64,000 nt of DNA, from contig NC_079219.1 of NCBI RefSeq assembly GCF_029633865.1, positions 58,476,850-58,540,849 on the forward strand. Direction: 5' to 3'. Source of the stretch: Lampris incognitus (lineage: Eukaryota > Chordata > Actinopteri > Lampriformes > Lampridae). The first letter of the stretch is position 1, and every line of letters starts with the position of its first letter. The notes beneath the pieces were generated by a model, which had not been told where the DNA came from, made no database searches, and saw nothing but the letters and a program-made list of their open reading frames with translations. The position numbers and the translations under genes are program-made. Shown here one piece after another: positions 35,085 to 46,588 of this stretch.

Positions 35085-35830
35085 AATTGGGCTTACTATA
35101 AGTTTTAATCCAGGATGTCTGCGGGATCATTCTCCACTACTGATCCATCACGCTTGTATTACCCGGGTTCATTCTTACAAACACTTGGGTGTACATATTG
35201 ACTGCAATCTGTCTTGGACTGTCCCTGTGAATTCTGTATGTACTAGGATCCAACAGAAACTCGACTTTTTGCACAGACTCAGGGTGTTTGGGGTTGGACA
35301 GAGGGTAATGGTGTTATGTTATCATGCTGAGACAGAGAATATATTACGTTAGAGAATCTCAGCTTGGTTTGGTCACATATCAGTTAAGTTAAAATCAGAA
35401 ATGAGCAGACTGGTCCACACAGCAATGAAAGTGATGGGGGTGAGGGGGCATCCCTGCCTCCAAATACTCTTTGAGAAGACAGTAGCTAAACATGCCAGGA
35501 CTATTAGTGCTGACCCCTCTCATGTCCTGTATTCAGAATACAAACTGCTCCCATCAGGTAGACGCTACAGGGTTCCAGTTCAATACAGGAAAATATACCT
35601 GAACAGGAATAAAAACTCTTTCATCCCTCTGTCAGTGCATCTCCTAAACCCAGGACATAAGGACGGGGTGAAATGGGGGGCTGTGTTGTACGTATCTGAA
35701 TGCACTTTATGTCTGTTACTGCACTATAATGTATGTATTCATATGTGGCAGCCTTCACGTCCAAGACAAATTTCCCTCGGGACACATAAAGTAATCTTGA
35801 ATCTTCTTGAAGTTCTGTTGCTTTCCGTGT
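35085..35830 (+). mobile_element. Rex1/L2-like LINE, C-terminal reverse-transcriptase fragment
   Basis: Frames read YLGVHIDCNLSWTVPVNSV, then (stop near 35350) RISAWFGHISVKLKSEMSRL, VHTAMKVMGVRGHPCLQIL and YSEYKLLPSGRRYRVPVQY. This is the thumb and C-terminal part of a fish Rex1/L2-group LINE. The 3' end CAAATTTCCCTCGGGACA with AAGTAATCTTGAA fits. Interrupted by stops. Clade assignment is from memory. Confidence 0.65.
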
Positions 35831-35889
35831 CACTGTCCATCCAAAGCTTTTTGTTTCCTTCTTCTCCTTTTCCCAACTAGGTTTTAAAG

Positions 35890-36130
35890 TGTCTTGCGTT
35901 GGGTGATCTTGACTATGGCCCTGTAAATGAACCCAAGTAATTCAGTGATAGCTGCATCCTTCTCATGTCTCATGGCAATTCTCCCTCTTCCACACGAAAT
36001 GCTGCGGTCGGAGTTCTTTTAAATACACCTGTGCATAATCTGAAGGCCTGGTACTGAATATGATCTAACTTTTGGAGCGATGTGCTTGCAGATGGTCCAT
36101 ATACCACACAACCATAATCTAATACTGATT
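35890..36130 (-). mobile_element. Nimb/I-like LINE fragment, 3' piece
   Basis: On the minus strand, SVLDYGCVVYGPSASTSLQK and DHIQYQALRLCTGVFKRTP are the C-terminal part of an I-superfamily-type reverse transcriptase. It continues the piece at 37112-37430. It has internal stops. Confidence 0.55.
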
Positions 36131-37111
36131 AAACCTGCGCAAAAAGATCAGTACAACTCAGTATTGCAAATTCTTTCTCAATATTTTGATTTTCCAGCAC
36201 CTTGTATCGATACATGAAAAAAAATTATTCATGTTTTAAACTGATTTCAGTTCAAATGTGTTCAGTGATGCAATAATAATTCTTAATATGCACTTTATTT
36301 CATGATGCTCTGGCATGTAGTGGAGTTCAGTGTTTTATGTGGCACAGCAAGAACACTTAATATGCACACTTTATTTTCCTATGATATGGCATCTACATTT
36401 CATTCAGCGTGTCCAGTGACACAGTGTGCACTGTGCAATGCAAATACCATTCTAATCAGGAAATTATGAATTAAAAAGTTTTGATGCAATTTGTCCGCTG
36501 ACTTATCAAAATATAATGTGACTACCCAGGTGGTAAACAGCAAGTTGTGTTTTATTTATTTATTTTACTACTTATCAATCATTATGCTCTGCATAACCCA
36601 TCCTAGATGTAGCTAGGAGCAGTGGGCAATTTCCCCACGGGGCTCAATAAAGTATCTCAGAATACAATTTTTAAAAAGTGCTCATCTCAAAATATTAAAA
36701 ATACACAGATCTAAAACGTATGCTTATTCTCATATAGCCTTCAGAGCTGCTAATGAAATGGATGTCCGATGTGATCATCATGGCGCAACGTTAAATATAC
36801 GAGACCCATGACCTGCTAATATCACACCACACCAGCAAGGCACTGCAATGCACTTCAAATGAGAGTCCTCCCACCCGGCTTCTGCTGCAGTGTTGCTAAA
36901 TAAGGCAGGGATCTCTTTCTCAAGGTTGATTAGCATGTTTTAAAAAAAAACACATGTACCCAGTATATTTTGAGCTATATTCTCAAATTTTCAGTAAATT
37001 ATGTAGACTATTGCAATGTGTATTATCGCAGTGTATCGTGATACAGTCGTACCATGACCCATGTATCGTGATACGTATCGTATCGAGAGATCCTTGCCAA
37101 TATCCAGCCCT
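36131..37111. mobile_element. Insertion splitting the Nimb-like LINE, hAT-like right end
   Basis: The right end reads, inverted, TAGGGCTGGATATTGGCAAG with CGATACGATACGTATCACG, the same family as 5913-6352. The flanks on both sides share GTATTAG (TCCGTATTA against TCAGTATTA), which may be a diverged 8-9-bp duplication. The interior includes GGCAATTTCCCCACGGGG, a LINE-tail-like phrase, so it may be composite. Confidence 0.45.
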
Positions 37112-37430
37112 AATACGGATCCAATTAATCCATTGTACAGGGCCATCAAAGCAGTTCTGTCTGCACCCCCCCCCTCCATTCCCTTCCAGCTAAACACCTC
37201 ATTACATTTAGTACTTCCTTACATTTGTCTACTATTGTCTGAATGTGTACAACCCATGTAAGGCTTTCATCAAGCCATAACCCTGAAAACTTAAAATGGC
37301 TCACGCCATCCAGTTCTTGATTATACAATTTTAGCTTTCTGGCGTCTTCATTTGGGGTGTGGAACCAATTCATCTGTCCTGACTTAATCAGACCCACCCA
37401 GGGCAGTGATCCACACCAGTGGGGTATCAA
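37112..37430 (-). mobile_element. Nimb/I-like LINE fragment, 5' piece
   Basis: On the minus strand NWFHTPNEDARKLKLYNQEL, FKFSGLWLDESLTWVVHIQT and VDKCKEVLNVMRCLAGREW, then a shift to ADRTALMALYNGLI. The reading continues in 36130-35890 across the insertion. Confidence 0.6.
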
Positions 37431-37500
37431 AATGTCACAGTTTCATTCAAAATTCATGACATTATCAAACATATCAACATTTAACTGTCAGACATCTATG

Positions 37501-37634
37501 TTTTTTAAGCAATATATTTATTGAATTTTGTTTGCAAATTACATCAAAACAAGTAATAGCACAGTACAGCAAACATTTTCACCCCCCCCCCATAACCCCG
37601 TCCCTATAACAAGTAATACAATTCAAAGCAGGGT
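37501..37634 (-). mobile_element. 134-bp retrotransposed LINE 3' tail
   Basis: Flanked by a 15-bp duplication TGTCAGACATCTATG at 37486-37500 and 37635-37649. On the minus strand it ends CAATAAATATATTGC then an A tail, i.e. a polyadenylation signal and tail of a LINE transcript (L1-like by tail). The rest is too short to classify. Confidence 0.85.
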
Positions 37635-37976
37635 TGTCAGACATCTATGTTAGTATTTTCCCTGTTTTCACTGACCATGTTACTTCATCTATCCTTTTTT
37701 TAGCTCTCATTTTTTAGCGATGAAATAATTGCACTCTACAGCTGACACCCAAACAGGGTATATGACATCCACATTTCTTTTTTTACTTTATTGTGTCTTC
37801 CTCTCAAGCCCACAGCTGCAGGATGTGTGTTGTGTGTGACCGGCGTTTCTTGGCTTGTTGCCGTTTGGAGTCACATGTTGTCGTATAACTCTTTCAGTTC
37901 ACACTCAAACTTCTCAGCCACATCCATTATGTCAGACAAGTCAGCATATGAGGAACAGAAAACCCAAGTTAGGGAT

Positions 37977-38344
37977 CCATCCATCCATCCATCCATTATC
38001 TAGACCGCTTATCCTGCTCTCAGGTCACAGAGATGCTGGAGCCTATCCCAGCAGTCATTGGGCGGCAGGCAGGGAGACATTCCTGGACAAGCCGCCAGAC
38101 CATCACACAGGGCCAACATACACACAAACATTCACACCTAGGGGCAATGTAGTACGGCCGATTCACCTGACCTACATGTCTTTGGACTGTGGGAGGAAAC
38201 CGGAGCACCCGGACGAAACCCAAGCAGACATGGGGAGAACATGCAAACTCCACACAGAGAATGACCCGGGATGACCCTGGACTACCCCAGGGCTTGAACC
38301 TAGGACCTTCTTGCTGTGAGGAAACCACGCTAACCACCATGCTG
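37977..38344 (-). mobile_element. SINE family A, copy 4, with 14-bp target duplication
   Basis: Full-length copy, minus orientation, flanked by CCCAAGTTAGGGAT at 37963-37976 and CCCAAGTTAGAGAT at 38345-38358 (one mismatch). Tail (CCAT)n on the left. Confidence 0.92.
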
Positions 38345-38839
38345 CCCAAGTTAGAGATGTTCATACAAAATTAAAGCATGAGTGCTCTAAGAGTGACAGG
38401 TCCTAAGAGCTGAACTGCATCACTTTTGAGATGCTAGTAGTTAAGGCTGTGGTCAGCGCTCATACATCAGACTGGTGAGTGAAGATAAGGTGCATTGGGC
38501 CTTGATCATAGGCAAAGCGAAAGTCACACCTACATAAATAGTAACCGTACCAAGACTAGCAGCGGTGATCTCCGCTGCTGTGAACAATATGCTAAAGGAG
38601 GAGCTAAAGCTCAGGGTTGACAGAGTAGGTTATATCTGCCATGTCCATCTACCTCAGGCATGTATGTAAGTAAGCTGATAACATTTATTTCAGCATCTCT
38701 GATATATTCTCTGATCCACTTCACTTTACCTGCTCTTTTTTCACCTGTATAAGTCAATCCTATGCTAAGTACACTAAGAGAGCCACGAAACCAGAGTCAA
38801 ATTCCACATATATGCAAACCTACGTTGCCAATAAACATG

Positions 38840-39950
38840 ATTCTGGTTCTGATTCTGATTCCGGTTACATCGATAACAAAGCTCGAAGGTTTCACGTCTT
38901 TGTCTCAAACCGTGTCCAGAGAATTAGAGAGACCACTGACCCCGGACAGTGGTACTACGTCGACACAGGGGAGAACCCTGCTGATCATGCCTCTGGGGGC
39001 CTCAAGGTAGGAGGAATGATCAACTCAAACTGGTTCACAGGACCCAAGTTCCTATGGGAAAGAGAAGTAGTTACAAACCAAGGAACTCCAGTGCTGCTGG
39101 TGGGAGACCCTCAGGTCAAGGCAACCCAAGCGCTGAAAACTGAGGCTGCAAGGCAAGTTGACTTTCAAGCGCAACTGTCACCGTTCTCAAAATGGACCAC
39201 GGCAGTGAACGTCATTGCTCAGCTTCAACGATTAGCTAAGAGGATTAAGGAGACAGAAGACTTAAATGTGGAGGAAAGACTCACTCTCTTCGAGCTGGCA
39301 CAGCAGGACGCCTTCACGGAGGAGTTGCACATACTCAGCCAGAAATACGGAAAGCTGCCTCGTAAGCACCAATTGCACCAGCTTGACCCACTCCTCCAAG
39401 ATGATATAAAGAGAGTGGGAGGACGACTGAGGACAGCATCTGCGCCTCTCGATCTGAGACGCCCAATAATCCTTCCAGGAGATGGTGTTGTCACACGATT
39501 CATCCCTGCACATCATCGTGGAAAAACACAACACCAAGGCAGAAAAACCCTGAATGACCTGAGGGCCAATCGCTACTGGTGTCAGTAAGGAAACAGCCCT
39601 GTACATAAGGCAGTGAGTCCCCTGCAGGAGAGCTCGTGGGCCACCAGAGGAACAATGGATGGCAGATCCATCTAGCAACTGCGTTGATCCCTCACCACCG
39701 TTCACCTACTGGACTGTTTTGGTCCGTAACATAACAAGCAAGGTCGCAAGGAACACAAACGGTACGGTCTCCTTCTCGCACGCCTACGGTCCAGAGCAGT
39801 TCACATAGAGCTCTTGGAAGACATGATGACCGATGCATTCATCAGCGCCTTACGGTGTTTCGTGGCCATCCGTGGAGCTGCTGGACATATCAGGTCAGAT
39901 CAGGGACCCAACTTTACCGGAGCAAGAAATGAACTGCAAAGAGCCGTGCC
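38840..39950 (+). mobile_element. BEL/Pao LTR retrotransposon pol fragment, broken
   Basis: An open frame to 39588 carries the end of the RNase H region (GQWYYVDTGENPADHASGGL) and a linker to the integrase zinc region (VGGRLRTASAPL, then H-x-x-GKTQHQG). It stops at TAA 39586-39588. A shifted frame near 39814-39950 has the end of the integrase core (IRSDQGPNFTGARNEL) with one catalytic Asp. Protease, most of the reverse transcriptase and both LTRs are missing, so the copy is dead. Confidence 0.8.
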
Positions 39951-41050
39951 GAGAGCCAATGGGCCGCTAAGCTACGGGGGGGAAGCGTTCGTTTATCTAA
40001 CGGAGCCTGATAACAGTAAGGCACCGCTTCGTGGTAATGAGGCCAGTGCCTGAGAGCAGGCTCCGGCCTCCTTTTAGACGGGGTTTGGTCTCGGGGGAAC
40101 GATGTGTTGTCTTGCAATAATGAGTACTGTGATTGTCGGCCCCATCTTATGTTTGTTTTTTCTACTGGCTACAAGATAACGACGCCGACGACGACGACGA
40201 TGATTTATCTGGAACGTGTAAACAAGCAGGATATAACACACAGATAAGCCATTGCCAATAATCTGAAGTGATCAACAAATCCACACAACAGACTCGGCGA
40301 ACAGATCTCCGTAGTGTGCATCCGAGTGTCTGTCACATGTTGGAAATGCAGTAGGAGGAAGTGTACACTTACTTTTTCCAGCCCCTTCTCACCTACTCTT
40401 ACGTTAACTCAGCCGCTATACATTTGAAACCCAATTCCCGCTGCACTGTGTTGTCGACACTCGATGCAAGCTGAGCTGCACAACACAAACTCACCTGCTG
40501 TGAACAATAAGAGGAAAAGAACACACCATGACACGAGAGGAAGAAAAAGAAACACGTCTTCATGTCACGGAAGGAACAGATCTCAGTGCCACGTACAACC
40601 CAAACGTCCACTCGGGGGGCCACAGAAAGAAAAGAAAATGTACCAAGAAGCGTTTAGCGATAAATACAACTTAGCCGGGTAACACGGCTCTTCGTCGTCC
40701 CTACACCTCCTGATGATCAGTCCTTCGTGCTTCTTCTAGAACGGCGTAATGTGTGTAATTGTTCGAGTTCCGTGCTCAGACTGTTCCACAGCTTCGCCAC
40801 ACAGGTTGAAGAACGACGTAACAGCAACCCCCACTTGCATTGTCATCCACCACCTTTTGCCCCCACCACAGCCAAATGGCCAAACGTGCAGATGACAGGA
40901 CACTGACGTCTTCCTCGAGCAGGTACGTGTGATAAAGATAGCTGCTTACTAACCACGAACCCTACAGTTCACCACTGTCGGCCGGACAAAGTTTATCGGT
41001 CATGGATAAACGGCAATCACCATCGTGTTACTACATGTGGAACAGAGCTC
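39951..41050. other. Intergenic, nothing recognised
   Basis: A short (GAC)n run at about 40179-40200. No gene, element ends or tandem structure could be recognised. Confidence 0.4.
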
Positions 41051-41056
41051 TGTAAA

Positions 41057-41350
41057 GTGCTAGCCACCTGCATGCTGCCACCTGCATGGCACCACCTGCA
41101 TGGCATGCCGCCACCTGCATGGCATGCCGCCACCTGCGTGGCACCACCTGCATGGCGCCACCTGCATGCTGCCACTTGCATGCTAGCCACCTGCATGGCA
41201 TGCTGCCACCTGCATGGCGCCACCTGCATGGCATTCCGCCACCTGCATGCTGCCACCTGCGTGCTAGCCACCTTCATGGCATGCCGCCACCTGCATGGCA
41301 TGCCGCCACCTGCATGGCGCCACCTGCATGGCATGCCGCCAACTGCATGT
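41057..41350. repeat. Minisatellite, 18 units of 13-19 bp, grown from an RTE tail
   Basis: Units are variants of GCCACCTGCATGGCATGCC. The last unit runs into CCAACTGCATGTCCTCCCTC, which matches CCACCTGCATGTCTTCCCTC in the RTE copy at 55597-55616, so the array grew out of that element. About 15 of the units contain TGCATG. Confidence 0.85.
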
Positions 41351-41640
41351 CCTCCCTCACCACATCCATAAACCTCCTCTCTGGCCTTCCTCTTCTCCTC
41401 TCCCCTGGCAGCTCCATATTCAGCATCCTTCTCCCAGTATACCCAGCATCTCTCCTCCACACATGTCCACACCATCTCCATCTTGTCCCTCTTGCTTTGT
41501 CTCCAAACCGTCCGACCTGAGCTGTCCCTCTAATATACTCGTTCCTAATCCTGTCCTTCTTCACCACTCCCAAGGGAAATCTTATCATCTTCACCTCTGC
41601 CACCTCCAGCTTTGGTTTTTTGTTTTGTTTTGTTTTGTAC
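41351..41640 (-). mobile_element. RTE LINE, C-terminal coding fragment
   Basis: On the minus strand it encodes [20 protein letters not shown] and [19 protein letters not shown], close to the copy at 55499-55914. Broken at both ends, the 3' end being replaced by the minisatellite. Confidence 0.75.
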
Positions 41641-41870
41641 ATTCAGTACATTCAGCTAGATGTGTGTGTTAAATGTCAAGTCAGTCGGACTGACGGTGTG
41701 GGTGCCCCGGCCTTTCAGAAAAGAACAAATTGGAATGTGAATTGTAGCGCCACTATCTGGCCGATTGCAGTCAATGATTCATCCGGGTCATGTGATTTAC
41801 AATGATTTGTTCATCATCACCATCATGAATTAACAAAGGCAACATAATAACGAGTTTAGCTCACAGTTTC

Positions 41871-42270
41871 GGCGTCCGGGTAGCGTAGCGGTCTATTCCA
41901 TTGCCAGCCAACACGGGGATCGCCGGTTCGAATCCCCGCGTTAGCCCCGGCTTGGTCGGGCGTCATGGGAAGCCGGATGTGGGTATGTGTCCTGGTCGCC
42001 GCACTAGTGCCTCCTCTGATCGCTCAGGGCGCCTGTTCATGGGACTGGGGGGAGTAGCGTGATCCTCCCACGCGCTACGCCCCCCTGGTGAAACTCCTCA
42101 CTGTCAGGTGAAAAGCAGCGGCTGGTGACTCTACATGTATGGGAGGAGCCATGTGGTGGTCTGCAGCCCTCCCCGGATCTGCAGGGGGGGGGGCAGAGCA
42201 GAGACCGGGACGGAAGTAAGAGTGGGGTAATTGGCCGGATACAACTGGGGAGGGAGGGGGGAAAAAAGAT
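41871..42270 (+). repeat. SINE family B, copy 4
   Basis: Starts GGCGTCCGGGTAGCGTAGCG, B box GCCGGTTCGAATCCCCGC at 41921-41938, ends in GGGAGGGAGGGGGGAAAAAA. Target duplication not identified. Confidence 0.85.
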
Positions 42271-43320
42271 ACAATTTGGCCCACATCGACTTCCCAAGGC
42301 TGGTCTTATCAGCGCCGGCGTGTGTGTGTGTGTGTGTGTGTGTGATAGAGAGAACAGCTGGGTCTGGTTGGGCTCAAAGCGGCCTTGTGTTTAGTCAGAC
42401 TTCCCCTAAGAAGCTGCCCCAGAGTCGTCTAAACATCCACACAGCCATCCCTCTCTTTCTTCATGCTCGCCCCAGAATATCTCACATGAAAGGAAACTGC
42501 ACGTCTGCTCGAGGCCTCTTCATATGTTCTAGAACAGAACCATTTCAGCGCCGAGCAGGCTTATTATAGTAACGTCTTACAACTGTATAGCGCCCCAGCT
42601 CCCACAGGTCGTGTTACACACTCGGAGCGGGGGCCCTTTCATAATCGAGCCCGGGCCGCGTCATCACGCAAATATGTTCAGCATGCGTGAGACGATCCAG
42701 CAAACAATGAGTCACTTCCCTGCACCATTGTGCGAATCCCCAGAGCAGGAGAGGGTCGGCGGCGGCTGGTCTTTCTTACTATGGGAGGAAGCTGACAGGG
42801 GCGGGATCCTGAAAACACAGTTCGTTCCCCTGCTGAAAATGACGACCCGCACTGGGAACTCCTGGGTCCCCTTCTCAAAAGCCTCCGGTTTACAGGGGAC
42901 GGGGAGGGGCCGCGAAGCGGTGCCAGATATTCGTGCCGTGCCTCGTCCCCCGGGGGGTTGGCTTTACCGACGGCGGTCCAGAAAGCAGCGTAATTGCATT
43001 CCGTCTGTGGCCAAACCCCTGGTAATTAGCTCTGTGTGATGTGAGGAATGTGTCCGCTCCTCTGGTATTCGGTTGTGCTTAACCACAGAGAGGGGAAAAA
43101 AACACTTTGAAGGACTCGTCAGCAGCCTATATTCTGTCAAATTATATAGTTCTGCCCGACCCGAGGAACCACTCGCAGCTGTAGGCCCATGGCATACCAA
43201 CACAGGATGTGTTACGTCTCACACGGTGCCAGCCTGCACAACGGGTAACACAACACAACACAACCATGGGAAACACTTGGGCTTTCTGCACACCTGAATA
43301 GGCGGGCAGGTGCATAGGAG
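42271..43320. other. Unassigned, partly GC-rich sequence
   Basis: A GT microsatellite at 42319-42343, then a GC-richer stretch at 42580-43040 with an open frame of 142 codons that resembles no family known to me. Treated as non-coding. Confidence 0.4.
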
Positions 43321-43326
43321 AAGACC

Positions 43327-43387
43327 ATGGGTCCGTCACATCCATCCATCCATCCATCCATCACATCCATCCGTCACATCCATCCAT

Positions 43388-43422
<35 letters not shown>

Positions 43423-43953
43423 TCACATCCATCACATCCATCCGTCACAGCCATCCACCCATCCATCACATCCACCCATCCATCCAACCATCCATCCATC
43501 ACATCCATCCAACCATCCAACCATTCATCCATCACATCCATCCAGCCATCCATCACATCCATCCGTCACATCCATCCATCACAGCCATCCACCCATCCAT
43601 CACATCCAGCCATTATCCGACCCGCTTATCCTGCTCTCAGGGTCGTGGGGATGCTGGAGCCTATCCCAGCAGTCATTGGGCAGCAGGCAGGAAGACACCC
43701 TGGACAGGCCACCACACAGCCCCCCCCCCCACACACACACACATTCACGCCTAGAAGCCGATCCACCTGACCTACATGTCTTTGGACTGTGGGAGGAAAC
43801 CGGAGCCCCCGGAGGAAGCCCACACAGACACGGGGAGAACATGCAAACTCCACACAGAGGACGACCCCCAAGGTTGGACTACCCCGGGGCTCGAACCCAG
43901 GACCTTCTTGCTGTGAGGCGGCCGGGCTAACCACTGCGCCACCGTGCCGCCTG
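43327..43953 (-). repeat. SINE family A, copy 5, with a 280-bp CATC-type tail expansion
   Basis: SINE body at 43611-43953 (minus, tRNA-like head at 43953). Its tail continues as 43327-43610, a compound array of CATCCATC, CATCACATC, CATCCGTCA and (CAGC)n units. The usual ATGG tail has expanded and diversified here far beyond other copies. Confidence 0.85.
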
Positions 43954-44261
43954 AAACTATCCAGTAAGCACAAATCTGGAGACTTGTTTGTATAAAGGCA
44001 TTTAGGTGTCGCTTCCAACCAAACAACATTAAATACTGGCAGTGTTGGGACGGCTGAAACTTGTCCTTTGTCACTAAGTACTTAACGACATGACATGCTG
44101 GATGCAGCACCGACTGCTGTTCAATCAGGCAGGGCAGGCTCAACAACATCACAACTGCCTGTAATGAAATCATACCTCCCCGTCGGAACTGAATTTTATC
44201 TGCCATCTGCAGCCGCTGCCAAGTACGTTTTGTGCCTGTTGGGCTGCACCTATATAAATAT

Positions 44262-44265
<4 letters not shown>

Positions 44266-44348
<83 letters not shown>
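44266..44348. repeat. AC microsatellite
   Basis: About 41 AC units with one GACA interruption. Confidence 0.95.
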
Positions 44349-44350
<2 letters not shown>

Positions 44351-44599
44351 TCTATAGTCATCACGCACGCGCTGAGCTCAGACTGAGCCTACTCAGAGCT
44401 GACTTGTCGAACCTGCTTTGTGAGACAGGCCCCAGGCAAACACCTTGTTGAGAAAACGATGACGAGATGTTTTCCTGATGAAGACCTGGAGAAATCGAAA
44501 CCTCATTCAACGGCTTTTTTTTTTTTAATGCAAATTAAAGCCAGTTTGTGAGAGCTCTTTTGTTCGACGTTAGTCCTGATGGGGACATTTGTGTGTTGC

Positions 44600-45320
44600 A
44601 GCAGAAGGTACAACAAGCCACAACATGTACACAGAGCAGTATAGGGTCCGCCGTACGTACCAGGAGGATCGCCGTGACTTGTACATGGGGGAACCAAACC
44701 GATGCCGGCCCAGAGGACGGCGCAACACAGGGGAGCTGACACACCAGGACTCAGGCCAGGACTCCGGTCCACACCGTCTGCAGGCCAGTGGCCACTCCTT
44801 CAGGAGTGTGCACATCCTTGATACCCAGATAGCAAAACTGCTGTGGCCCGGACCCGTCCCACACCCGATGCTTTCATCCGGCCCACATACCGCGTGGAAT
44901 GATGGCACTTGGGCGGTCCGCTCCTGTTTGCCAGATCTGGGCCAGAACCAAGCCATAGCAATGCCACATATTTGCCAAAGGTGGCCCATATGTGTTTTGT
45001 GGTATTTGAGCCATATTCATCATTTACCACACGGGGCCACTTCAGGGTCACATCCAGATCACATGTTCCCGAGACCACCGCATCTTTGCCAAAAAAGGCC
45101 CACATGTGATTCGGCATATTTGGGCCACTTCCGGCTCACATCCATCAGTGCCATATAATTGCCTGAAGTGGCCCACATCCGGATGCTATCTGGGTAGGAA
45201 GGAACGCTGGTCTGAATGGGCAGTCAAAGATGCCATCGATGTGAAGAGGGAACGATCGTCCCTGAACCGGGGTGGGGGAGGGTGGGGGGTGGAAGAGTAC
45301 ATTTGTCGCCATAATACAAT
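44600..45320 (+). mobile_element. Penelope-like element, copy 5, GIY-YIG remnant split by a MITE
   Basis: Plus-strand remnants DLYMGEPNRCRPRGRRNTGE and QASGHSFRSVHILD (to 44821), then GRKERWSEWAVKDAIDVKRE (from 45197) and SLNRGGG match the order of the 27725-28010 remnant. The 371 bases between are a MITE. A degraded pseudogene. Confidence 0.75.
44824..45194. mobile_element. 371-bp MITE with TA target duplication, inside the Penelope-like remnant
   Basis: Ends CCCAGATAGCA and TGCTATCTGGG are perfect inverses, flanked by TA at 44822-44823 and 45195-45196. Removing it plus one TA restores the Penelope phrase ATCCTTGATAGG. The interior is made of repeated GTGGCCCATATGTG / GGGCCACTTCCGG modules. 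TA duplication suggests Tc1/mariner-type mobilisation. Confidence 0.85.
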
Positions 45321-45326
45321 GCAATT

Positions 45327-45419
45327 GTCCACAACAATCCCACTTATACACACACACACACACACACTGGAAGAATAGATTGGTAATACCCTCTTCTTCT
45401 AGTCCACAACAATCCCACT

Positions 45420-45474
<55 letters not shown>

Positions 45475-45602
45475 GAAGAATAGATGGGTAATACCCTCTT
45501 CTTCTAGTCCACAACAATCCCACTTATACACACACACACACACACACACACTGGAAGAACAGATGGGTAATGCCCTCTTCTTCTAGTCCACAACAATCCC
45601 AC

Positions 45603-45648
<46 letters not shown>

Positions 45649-45698
45649 GAAGAACAGATGGGTAATACCCTCTTCTTCTAGTCCACAACAATCCCACT

Positions 45699-45789
<91 letters not shown>

Positions 45790-45919
45790 TGGAAGAATAG
45801 ATGGGTAATACCCTCTTCTTCTAGTCCACAACAATCCCACTTATACATACACACACACACACACTGGAAGAACAGATGGGTAATACCCTCTTCTTCTAGT
45901 CCACAACAATCCCACTTAT

Positions 45920-46009
<90 letters not shown>

Positions 46010-46062
46010 GAAGAACAGATGGGTAATACCCTCTTCTTCTAGTCCACAACAATCCCACTTAT

Positions 46063-46108
<46 letters not shown>

Positions 46109-46155
46109 GAAGAACAGATGGGTAATGCCCTCTTCTTCTAGTCCACAACAATCCC
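45327..46155. repeat. Compound satellite: eight units with variable AC cores
   Basis: The phrase GTCCACAACAATCCCACTTA recurs at about 45327, 45403, 45508, 45588, 45681, 45825, 45899, 46043 and 46141. Between phrases each unit has an AC run of 10 to more than 40 repeats, then TGGAAGAACAGATGGGTAAT and ACCCTCTTCTTCTA. The whole block ends just upstream of the cdc42ep5 first exon. Confidence 0.95.
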
Positions 46156-46169
46156 GTTTATAATCGACA

Positions 46170-46588
46170 TGTAGTTTGGATCTTTCAACACGAGCTGTAC
46201 CGGAAGCTTCCACGTTGACAGACACGTGCTCCCCAGCTCGTTACCGACGCAGCGTCCATCGGCACCAGCCGTCCTCCGCCCGGACACCGAGGACCAGAAC
46301 CCGCCTCCCGCACCAAACTCCCGCCGCCAGGCACGACGCTCGTCGTAAACCCCGCGTATCTGCCTACGTCACTTCCGCGCCTCATGCCCATCCCATAGGA
46401 AAAAAGAAAAGAAGAAGAAGAAAAAAAGAAAAAGAAAAGCAAACCCTCGCAGGCGAGCGTCGGCGAGAAAAAGGAGCGAGCGAGGGAGCGAGTGAGGGGG
46501 GAAGCAGGAGCGGGAGTCCCGGAGCCGGAGGAGACTTGTTGGTTGGGAGATCTCGGAGGGAGCCTTGACCCGGACAAAACGCCTCACG
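46170..46588 (+). promoter_or_regulatory. cdc42ep5 promoter region and non-coding first exon
   Basis: CpG-rich block with a purine-rich stretch. Exon 1 ends CCTCACG at 46588 followed by GTAAGT. No ATG of this region leads into the CDC42EP5 frame, so the exon is taken as 5' UTR. Its start is unknown. Confidence 0.55.

Noticed and set aside
41017-41481. Minus-strand frame with GGxxPCRWRHA repeats
   Set aside because: Created by the minisatellite fused to an RTE remnant.
41921-41938. tRNA gene suggested by GGTTCGAATCC
   Set aside because: It is the B box of SINE family B; no cloverleaf with a full acceptor stem was seen.
42611-43039. 142-codon plus-strand frame
   Set aside because: No recognisable family, no splice context, in a GC-rich stretch where long chance frames are expected.
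45327-46155. CRISPR-like repeat-spacer array
   Set aside because: The spacers are AC runs, the genome is vertebrate, and there are no cas genes.
45145-46225. Several long frames of CVCVC or HTHTH repeats
   Set aside because: Produced by AC/GT microsatellites; not proteins.
46176-46577. 130-codon frames on both strands at the cdc42ep5 first exon
   Set aside because: CpG-rich promoter/5' UTR sequence; neither joins the CDC42EP5 coding frame.
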